From Lycocorax pyrrhopterus obiensis (lineage: Eukaryota; Chordata; Aves; Passeriformes; Paradisaeidae): 64,000 nucleotides of DNA. The stretch is taken from positions 59,100,975 through 59,164,974 of the forward strand of contig JACSVZ010000007.1 of NCBI GenBank assembly GCA_014706295.1, in the 5' to 3' direction. Under the pieces are notes generated by a model. The model saw only the letters and a list, made by a program, of their open reading frames with translations, did not search any database and was not told the DNA's origin. The position numbers and the translations under genes were made by a program. Positions 54,701 through 64,000 of the stretch are shown piece after piece (the first letter of the stretch is position 1; every line of letters begins with the position of its first letter).

Positions 54701-57700
54701 GTTTGAAGTGGGTTTTTGTTCAGAAATGTCACAGGAAGTCTATTAATGGAGAGATGCCAAAGGTACTAAAAGCTATGAAGTCCCGCGTTACAATGGAGAG
54801 AAATTTTCATGTATATTCCAGTGCAATCTTTGAAATATAAAAGCAGGGACAAAACATCCCTGGTGTGTCTTTCCTCCCTTGAATTCCATCTTTCACCACC
54901 CTATTCCCTTTGCAGGTTGGTGAGTGGCTGTTGCTAAATATATGCATAATAGTGAAAACCACTACATAATACCCTGCATTGAAAAGGAGTCCTGCCAGGC
55001 TTCTAGGTCAAGGGAAGGAATATCTCTTTCTTTCCTAGTAAGCTTATCTGCCCATTTGTCTCCTTTTGCTTTATGAAAGAGCTGATGGGGAAGGTCCCCA
55101 GCTGATGGAGCTACTCAGAAAAAGACCTGACATTTTGAATCAAAATTCAGGCTGCCTTCAAACATCGTGTCCCCGGTGCTATTAAACAATAATAAAATCC
55201 AGTGAAATTTGTATTTACTCTGAAAACAGAAGGCACACAGGTTTTTAATTTCAGAAAACCCAGATAATTGACTTAGAAATGAAATCTGTGACAGATTGGC
55301 TGTGAAAAAGTAGTGCTTAAACCTTTGGGAAGAAGAGACAAGAGCCAACAGTAGGCAGAAGCACAGATGTTTGCACTCTTATTCTGTAGAGAAATGCATA
55401 GAAACATGGGGGGAAAGGTATGGAAAGGGATCCTCACTTCACCAAAGTCCACCCCTGGGATCACAAACAGTGAGGTGACAGATTCAGGCTCAGAGGGACT
55501 CCCAGCACAGCACACGTGCCAGTCCTCACATGCCAGTGACGTCTCCCTGCCTGCCTCTCTGACACTGATAGCAATTTTAACACCTCCAGTGTGTTTAACA
55601 CCTTTATTGTGTGTCAGTGAGGACACTGGTGACCCTGAGGAGGATGTTTTACTCACCTCTGTGGGTAAAAGAAGTTGTGGCCCTAAACCAATGGCACATG
55701 TCTGCCTGATGGATGCACAAATTCCTTCTTGGCCCCAAGCCTGCCATCAGTTTAACCCCGACTTTGTGATAAATCACCCACTGCTTGAGAGATTTCTGGA
55801 GATCAGCAGAGACAACAACTCAACTCACACGAAAATCCACCCACATGTGAGCGTTTCAAAAGAAGCTGGGGAAAAGCAACCTCAAACCCCAAAACTGCCA
55901 ATAATGGTGGAAAAAAAGTCTTCTCAGAGTTTTGTAAATGGTCTTTTGGACTGGCAGATTAAGTGGTTTTGTCTTTCTTGCTGCTTTCACCACCTCCTTC
56001 AGACCTCCCATAGTCCTGACATGGACTCTGCTGCCATGGAAAATGTCACAGATCAAGCTCTGTCCCACTCCCCTGACCCTGTGGATGGAGCACCGGAGTA
56101 ATGTCTCTTTCTGAGTGACTCCTCTGTCCCTGGTCCTCAGAGCTGCTCTTTGTAAGATGATTCCTGAGCTGTGCACTGATCCTGTTGCACGGCCAGGTAG
56201 GAATTTCTGGCGTGCGCTCAAATTCCCAGGCCACTGTGTCAGGATGTGGCATTGTTCTCCTGCCAGTCCTGGCTATGTGATCACAGAGGATAATGCAAGA
56301 GCACAAAGCCAGGCAGGTGAAGAAGGTCTTTGTGTGCACAGTTTGTCACCCTTTAAAGCGTCAGTAACAAGATGGCCATGCTGCTGCTACCAGGAGCTGG
56401 AATGAACTGGAGCAGCACGAGGACGGGGAGAGAAGCATTTAGGTGAAGATCCACAGTCCGCAAAATCTTGTACATATCCCACACAATTTCACAGAGTTTG
56501 CCACAGCCAATACTGCTCTAATGCGTCTCCAGGCAGAGTAATTCCACAGTGATGACCACAACCAGGGGCAGTGCAACTTGGAGATGCTTCCTGGCCTCCC
56601 ACCTAACAGCATCCCTGAGACCAGAGCCCTGCAGCAGGATGAGCAGGGTGAGTCAAAAGGGAATTGTTGCCATGCCCATGAGATCTCTGGTGCTGCGAAA
56701 GGTGAGCCCCAGAGCAGTGGCAGTTTGTGTGCAAGCAGAGTGGATCCTGCAGGCTGCTGCTCCACAGTGAGAATCTGTTGGATTTCTGCTGTTGAAATCG
56801 CCCTGTAAAGGCTTTGCTGACTCCCCCCACCCGAGGGCTGTGCTCTGCTCTCAGGAACGTGTACTCACAGCTCCCACCAACACCCACTCAGATGAACTCA
56901 TCTGCCTGTTTCCTGACAGGACATCCCAAGGTGGAAGAGCACTGCAGGAAGGTTCATGTCCTTCAGAGGCTGGATAAGAAATGTCATGGAGCTAAAGAAA
57001 ACATCAGCATTGCTACAACCACCCACTGTGCTTCACAAGAGAGCTGACTCCATCAGTCCCTGCCCCTGCCCTGCCTTCCCTGCCTCCCAGCTGCAGGTTT
57101 AAAAAGTCTCCACCAATACACTTATTTTCAAAGAGGGGCAAAACTTTCCTCTGCAGCCTTCATCACACCTCTCAGGCTCATATTCACAAGCACAGAATTC
57201 AATGTATAATCAACACCCACTCAGCACAAAGACCATTCTTGACACCAGAGGAAAAGTTAATGTATGAAGGAATAAAAGAATACGTAATAGAGATTTCCCC
57301 AGAGCAGAAAGGAGTGGAGGAATCTGCCACTGCACATCATGTGTCTCACTAACAGATCCATATTCATTCTGCTTAAATGTATTCTGGTAGTTCTTATGTA
57401 TTCCTTGTAGTTCCTAACAATTATATCTGATCTCTTTGTTAGGGACAGAAAATGTAGGCTTAATAGGATGTCAACAGACAAGGAGTATAAAGTAATTGCC
57501 CATTACACTATAAATGTGTTATAATCATTTGCCAGAGGGAGAAAAAGTCTAATTGAATGAAAACTCTTGATGGTTTCATTATGCTTCTATTAAAAGGCAG
57601 TCAACCCTCCTGAACCAAATACAAGGCTTGACTCTTCTTTCATTTACATCTGCAAAAAACTGGGGGCAACCACAACGTTACTGATGGATTTGCAGCGACA

Positions 57701-58617
57701 CAGAGCTGGAGTAAGAGAGCTCAGAGTGAGTCCTGAGCATTTCTGAGCCAGGATGAAATGAAAACATTTACCACGCATGTGGCAGAGGAAGAAAAATTCA
57801 ATACAAATGACAGCAAAGCTGAATAAAGCACCAGAGCTGTTCCCAGCAATGGCAGGAATCAAAGTCTGTGTGTGTGGAGAAAGCAAAGGAAGGGGCTAAA
57901 TTCTGCCTTTCAAATTGCACTTATAAAAATCCACACTAATTATTTGCTTATTAGTTATTAAATAAAACTTCCTTTCCTCCATCCTCCCTGACACCCAGTT
58001 AGAACAGAGCTGTTGAAACCCTTTTCTGTCTTTGCCAAGATCAGCCCAGCCTTTTACAACCATTCACTAACTCACCCTTTCTCTGCTGCGTCTTGTTCAA
58101 GCCCCTTGTCCTTGCCTCTGTGCCCTGCATAACTCCAGCTCTCCCCCCTTTGCCTGCTCCCCCCGCATTTTCCATGCCCTACGTACCAACTCCTCTGCAC
58201 TTCCCCCTCCTGCCACCCCTCACAGCCCTCCCCAGGTGCTTCACAAAGTCATCCCCTCACTGGCTTCCAACAGTTTTTGAAGACTCTTTTCTTCCAGGAC
58301 CTTAAATAAGCACAACCCTTGGTACCTCCATGCACTTACCACATGACAACGGGGACTGTTGCTCCTCCTCTGCATCAGCCTCTCCGAATGTGGATCTTCA
58401 GTGCTGGTGTGTTTGTCCCTACTTCCCCAGCCCATCCAGCTCAGTGCCCACTGTGGAGTGGTTTTTGAGCTCTCTGGGGTGGGAATGGTGAGTTGCAGAG
58501 GGGTCCCACCTGCACAGCGAGGAAAAACATGTAGATTTGGGTGTCTCTGAATCCAGCTGCGGCTCCTGCAGCAGGGCATGGTGGGTGAGAGGTGATCAGG
58601 CTGGGAAAGGGTGAGGG
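51746..58617. other. Intergenic DNA with TAAT-rich blocks and one long unexplained ORF
   Basis: No gene recognised. Enhancer-like blocks lie at about 52735-52935 and 57480-57620. An ORF of 244 codons runs 55367-56101 on the plus strand with no domain I recognise. Confidence 0.4.
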
Positions 58618-58855
58618 GTAGCCGTGGTTTAGGACTTAGGAAGAAATTCTTCCCTGTTAGAGTATGAGGCCCTGGCACAGGCTGCCCAGAGAAGTTGTGG
58701 TTGCCCCATCCCTGGGAATGTTCAAAGCCAGGTTGAATGAGGCTCTGCACAATGTGGTCTGGTGGAAGGTGTCCCTGCCCATGGAAAGGGCGTGGAATTA
58801 GATGGTGTTTGAGGTCTCTTCCAACCCTTACCACTCTGATTCCATGATTCTCTGT
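58618..58855 (+). mobile_element. CR1 LINE 3' fragment, plus orientation
   Basis: Contains GGAAGAAATTCTTCCCTGT, CACAGGCTGCCCAGAGAAG, GTCCCTGCCCATGG and ends TTCCATGATTCT. 5'-truncated; the tail repeat is reduced to one unit. Confidence 0.9.
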
Positions 58856-60129
58856 TCTTGGGTCAATCTGGGATAATTGCTTTTCCCCTGCCCACAGTGG
58901 GAAGCCCTTGATGTCTCATCAGCTGCCCACAGACCTCCACGGGACAGGATTTATGCCTGAGGAGTCCTGGACACAGGAGAATTTTGGGATGTGGCTCATA
59001 AGCTCAGACAGAGTGGACACCCCTAAGCTAAGCTGTCTCAGCAAAACCACTTTCAGCTTGTTTTGATTGATAAATGTCTTTTTGCCAGCAGGAGCAAGCA
59101 CGGATATTTCATGCCTTTTAAAGGCTGACTCTCCTTAATTGCCCTTGGTGGGTCTCTGAAGCATCACACACGAGTCCCTGAGGATCTGCAGGCCACTGAT
59201 GGGAGAGTGTTTACCACTCACTCCTTGGCTTCCTCTGACCAGGCAAATGATTGAAGCTACCTGAGCAGAGGTGTTTGTGTGAGCTGAGGGTGTGCCCTGG
59301 ATGTAGCGAGGAGCAGAGATCTCCCCTGCGTGGGGATTTCAAAGTGGTTTTAAAACCAGAGAGCTGCATCTCACGCTCCCTTGCACACAGGCAAGATACT
59401 TGCGTAAGTTATGAGACAACAAAAAAACCCCACTGGCCATTATATAGGTTGCACAGATGATGGTCTAACTAGGATCATCACCCAAACAGAGAGAAAGCAA
59501 CAATCTATATACACTTAGCAGCAAATCTTTCTGGCCCTCAGGCCTCAGGCTCCCCAGCTTTCTATCAGAGTATCTGCCTAGCCAGACAGTTTGTTGCATA
59601 CCAAGTCCTTTGCAGGCTGAGAATGTAGCAAATTTTGCTTTCCCTCCTCCCCTCTCTCAATCTGGCTCTCTTTTAGAAGATATGGTGTGAATTTGTATCA
59701 TTACTGGCACCTCTTTCAAAGCTCGTGTTCAGGGCTCAGCACAATGAGCACCTGAGTTGTTTATGTAAAAAAGACTCAGCAGTGAAGCTGATGTTTGGGC
59801 ATGTCTGACCCTTCACTATCATTTTTTGAAGGAAAAACCCTACCTTTTCATTTGGTTTGTTTTTGAGGGAGCCACCCAATCTCTGGCCCTCACTGCTGTT
59901 TCCAGTCATGTTTGACAGCTGGTTTCTTGACAGTTCTCCTGAGAAGGAGCAGAAGGGAGAGGCAGTCTAGTCCCTGGCTGAAGGAAGGACAGGCAGGGTA
60001 CAGCTGTTTCCCCATGTCCAGATGTGAGCAATTGGCCAAGCAGCATCTCAGCTGAGCTGAGGTGAGGCTTCCCTGCAGCTGGGGGCAGAAATCCGGGGGA
60101 CAGAGAGCACACACCCACTGCAACTGAGG
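58856..60129. other. Intergenic DNA between CR1 copies
   Basis: No gene, repeat family or clear regulatory block recognised. Confidence 0.4.
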
Positions 60130-60237
60130 CATCACTACTTCGTGTTACAGTATTGCTTCATTATCCTGTGCTGCATTTTTATCTGCACTTAATTGGCTTC
60201 TGCATTTGCATGAACAAGCCATTGCATAATTCTCGGA

Positions 60238-60556
60238 TCGTGAATCACAGGATAATTTCGCTCGGAAAAGCCCTATAAGACCCTCCAGTCCGGCTGTTAA
60301 CCCAGCAGTGCCAAGGCCACGACTAACCCATGTCCCCCGGTGCCACATTCACACATCTTTTAAACACCTCCAGGGATGGTGACTCTATCACCTCCCTGGC
60401 AGCCTGTTCCAGTGCTTGACACCCCCTTCAGTGAAGAAATTTTCCCCAATATCCAAACTAAACCTCCCATGGCACTACTTGAGGCCGTTTCCTCTCCCCC
60501 TGTCACTTGTCACATGGAAGAAGAGATGTCCTTTCTGGGAGCTGCAAACAGCAATT
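60238..60556 (-). mobile_element. CR1 LINE 3' fragment, minus orientation
   Basis: Complement of a long CR1 end: CCAGTCCGGCTGTTAACCCA, AGTGCCAAGGCCACGACTAA, CTCCAGGGATGGTGACTCTA, TGAAGAAATTTTCCCCAATA. The longest CR1 piece here (about 320 bp). Confidence 0.92.
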
Positions 60557-61857
60557 GACTGGACATTTCTGTCACAGATCCTTGGACACAGCAGTGGATT
60601 ATTGTCCCTATCTCTGTTGTTTTATATAAATATAGATACTCTCTGTTCAGGAAAACCCAGCGGAAGAAATGTGGCTAAAAGGCTGCTCTGTGAGCAGCTC
60701 TGTGTGCTGGCTGCTTTATTTTACACTATTTGGAGTGAAAATTAAATAGAAGGATGTGATAAACTAAACCTGGCATAAAAGATAAACAAGGATGACTAAA
60801 CCCGTGTTGTTGAAAGATGAAATATCATTGTTGCTTTTAACATTACAAAACCAAGTCCATTCTAAAGTATCAGGAATATTTTATCACTTTTGGCCTGTAT
60901 CTGAAACTCTGTAGTTTTAACATTTTCTTTTTGGTTTAATACAGCCAAAAAAAGTGTATATAAAAGTGTTAGCAGAAATTAGAAGGAATTCTGCTGAAAT
61001 CTTTGGACAAAATTTTCAGCTTGAACATGTTAAAACAGATTTATATGTATTTCTTTTGAAAATCTGACTTTTAGTGAGGATTGAACTATTATCTTTCCTG
61101 GTCTTGCAAATCCCCTTCAAACATAGTTATGTTCTGACTTCAAAAGCATCCTGTATTTTAAATGTTTCACCTGATGCCTTGGAATTGCAGTTCTGAGAGG
61201 AAAAAATGCAACTCTGTTTTTGAGAGTTATCAAAGTGTAGATTTAGGAGACTAATTTTAGGCACCCAGCCTTGAAGTTTGGATCAATGGGGTTGCATTGG
61301 TAGAAACAACAGCAAAGCCCCAAATCTGGGGAAAATAACAAAGCAGAAAGATCTTCTCAAGGAAGGACAATCCACCTCCTACAAAAGCTGCCAAGGATTA
61401 CTGTAAAGCAATAATTAATGACCATTGCTGCTGGGTCTCTAACTGATGCAGGGGGAATATTGATATAATCCTATTAGTGTGTTGCTCTCATTAATGTACT
61501 TATGTCAATTAGCTGAGCATTTTAGCAGAAAGGTGAATTTATGATTTTTTTTCCCTCCATCCAACATAGATTTCCATTGCAAAAATCAATTTTGAACAAC
61601 CACCAAAGATCAAGGTCCATTAATGAATCTTATCTGACACTAATGTTGTCTAATTACCTTAAAATGTCACAACTAATTTAATGGCAGCAGAGCTCCCTTC
61701 TCCATAAACAAACACAAGTTTGGTTACATTTCTAAAGAGTTTAATGTTTGAGCAGGAAAATAATGAATGGAAATCCTAGTTTTGGTAATTTTTCTCCATT
61801 TCTGTCATTCTTGAGTGTTTTGAAATAAAGAGCAAGAAAAACCTGGGCTCAACAGAA
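60557..61857. other. Intergenic DNA with homeodomain-motif cluster
   Basis: No gene recognised. The block at about 61390-61700 is packed with TAAT/ATTA motifs and holds an AGATCAAGG TCF/LEF-like site at 61608-61616. Confidence 0.4.
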
Positions 61858-62125
61858 CATTCCAGGCTCTGAGGAGACCTTAGAGCCCCTTCCAGTACCT
61901 AAAAGGGCTCCAGGAGAGCTGGAGAGGGACTTTGGACAAGGGTGTGGAGTGATAGGACAAGGGAAGATGGCTTTAACCTGACAAATGACAGGTGTAGATT
62001 AATATCAGGAAAATATTTTTCTCTGTGAGGGTGGTGAGGCCCTGGCACAGGCTGCCCAGAGAAGCTGTGGCTGCCCCATCCCCGGGAGTGTTCAAGGCCC
62101 CATCAGGATGGGTCTTTGACAAGCT
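61858..62125 (+). mobile_element. CR1 LINE fragment, plus orientation
   Basis: Contains GTGATAGGACAAGGGAAGAT, GCACAGGCTGCCCAGAGAAG and GGGAGTGTTCAAGGCC, then stops before the usual 3' tail. 3'-truncated or disrupted. Confidence 0.88.
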
Positions 62126-64000
62126 GGTTGCTCAAAAAGAGGAACCAGAGACTTCAGGGAAGACACAGGGAGGGTTTTCATCACTCCCACACACTTGAGC
62201 CTTGAAAATGAGTTAAAATAAGACACTTAACCAACAACTCTTCACATGACTGAGAACTGGGGCAAGGAGAGGAGATCTTAGCCTAATTCCCACTGGGTTT
62301 TTTTCCTTCAACAAAACAAAACAGCAGACTCTTTCACAGTTGCCAGAGCTGGAGCCTCAGTGAGAGATTATGAGGGATGCTGCCAGTGACTGAGTTCAGA
62401 TACAAAAGCATTTCTGATTGGCTTCCCACAAGATGAAATTCTGTTATAAAACCTGCTGCTCATTTTCCATTGAAAGAGTAATTTGGGAAACTGTCTCTCT
62501 TTGTGCTCTAACTAGGCAGCAGATGGCTCCAGATATGTTTTACTTGGTCCTATTGATTTCACTGCAGGATTTAATTTTGTTTCTCAGCAGAGCAGATTAA
62601 AATATGTGAGAGGCTTTATAGGCCCCTGAAATGACAGAAACCTGCCCCTAAAAAGCTCCAGCATCAGCCCATCACCAAGAGCACCTCTTTTCCTTGTGTC
62701 AGCTCAGAGACATCCCCTTCCTCCCCACAGTCTCCAGTAGCATTTTTTAGGCCCAGGGAATGGTGCTGGCAAACCCAGTGCAAAACACAGACAATAAACA
62801 GCCAAAGGAGCAACAAGAGACCCTAAGGAAAAGAGGTGCAGTGTGGTGGAGTTTTTTTTTTTTAAAGCCCATCCCCAACGTGTGCTTAATAAATAATTAA
62901 TTGCTGTTATTTCCAAGCTCAGATCCATTTTCACACAAATGCACTTTTAACTCCAGTGATAAAAAAAAAAGAGGGATGCTTTTTTCTCGATTCTTCTTCA
63001 GTGCAGCCTTGAAGCAATAAACCAAATTGACTGCTAAATTTAGACAAGAATACAGTCTGGCCGAGTCATCTCAGAGTCCATGAATTTATTAATAAGTGAG
63101 ATCAAGACAAGTCAGGAAACAATCCCTGAGATGCAGAGCTGCTTCTCCTTTTACTGGATCAAGGATAGTTTGGGGTATGAAACGCGTATTTTACTCTCCA
63201 ATTTGCATGTCTAAGTCTGGATTTATTGTCTTAACTGTGAAAAAACTGCATGGAGGAAGGACAGCTTCCCCTGCTGAGGGGCTGCTTGTTCCAGACCTGT
63301 GACTCCACACTACTCCTTCTACCCTTAGGATTCCTGCCTTTTCCAGCAGAGAGTAGGTATAAGTAGTGTTTCTATATTTTAATCTTTATATTTTATCTTT
63401 TATAAGTAGTATTTCCTGTGTGTTCCCTGGCAAAGGGGTCCCTGGGAGTGTATTTGAATCCCACGCTGGCACCTGCATTTTTGTGCAAAGCAGGTGTGGT
63501 GGCTGATGCTCAGTCACATTACTCACACAATTCCTAACTTTGTGCCTCAGGTATGGTATGGAGGTACCTCACACATTTTTCCAGGTTAGAAAACAAAACC
63601 AAAGCAAAAACGAGTGATCTGTCTCCAGTGCTGCACAAAGAAGGGTACAGCCAATTAGAAGATCCATTGTGTGCTGAGGTTGGAAAAAAAAGAGGAGGGA
63701 TATGAATGGGGAATCCACTCTCCTCATTGGAGAAAGGAACTGAATCTCATCTTCCTGGGGAGGAGAACAGGCAAACAGGTGTCACCTCAGAGTAGTTAAT
63801 GCCATAATCTGTCCTCCTGCTCTTCATCATGTCCTTGTACTTCACAGGCAAGGCATGGCAAGAACCTTCCTGAAGAAGCCTGGAAGTTTCTCCAGGCACT
63901 GCAGGCAAGACCTGTCTTGTCTCCCATTTCTCTCATGATCTTCCTGCCCATACAATGAACTTCTGCAATGGCAACACAGGTACAGCCACTAGGGTCACAG
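62126..64000. other. Intergenic DNA to the window edge
   Basis: No gene recognised. A TAATTAATTG-type motif lies near 62888-62905. No PPM1A exon seen. Confidence 0.4.

Noticed and set aside
40641..64000. PPM1A, the expected syntenic neighbour
   Set aside because: No exon with PP2C-type sequence recognised; it probably lies beyond the window.

Overview
The window is vertebrate nuclear DNA, most likely from a bird. Genes are intron-rich, with CpG islands at promoters. The dispersed repeats are CR1-type LINE 3' ends, one of them ending in the tandem ATTCTATG-like tail typical of avian CR1, and interspersed repeats are otherwise sparse. I cannot name the species.

Two protein-coding genes could be reconstructed exon by exon, both with fully consistent splice phases. 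(1) SIX6 (Optx2), minus strand, two coding exons (2861-3432 and 1524-1692), 246 codons plus stop, inside a large CpG island at the left edge. It is an eye, pituitary and hypothalamus transcription factor of the SIX homeobox family. (2) SIX6OS1 (C14orf39), plus strand, 17 coding exons from 14890 to 40177, totalling 1746 nt and 581 residues. It is a meiotic synaptonemal-complex central-element protein. The two genes are divergent, with about 11.5 kb between their start codons, as in the mammalian SIX6/C14orf39 locus. Their jobs are unrelated; the neighbourhood is probably kept together because SIX6 regulatory DNA lies between and inside the genes.

Layout. 1-950: GC-rich DNA beyond the SIX6 3' end. 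950-3432: SIX6 transcript body. 3433-4200: GC-rich SIX6 leader and promoter. 4200-14880: intergenic DNA with several blocks that look like conserved enhancers, a 652-nt almost pure pyrimidine tract (8459-9110), and a second CpG island with a YY1-type motif (11440-12190) that is the best candidate promoter of SIX6OS1. 14890-40640: SIX6OS1 exons, introns and 3' UTR, with enhancer-like blocks in several introns. 40640-64000: no gene recognised; it holds at least six CR1 fragments, a 36-bp tandem duplication and several TAAT-rich or CpG-retaining blocks. In human the next gene beyond C14orf39 is PPM1A; none of its exons was recognised before the window ends.

I found no RNA gene, CRISPR array, intact mobile element or new multi-gene system. 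The most interesting items are the His141 state of SIX6, a CpG-retaining element inside the small SIX6OS1 intron 13, the pyrimidine tract, homeodomain-motif clusters far from any gene, and two unexplained open reading frames (29465-29758 and 55367-56101). Human comparisons rest on my recollection of the human proteins, not on an alignment run here.
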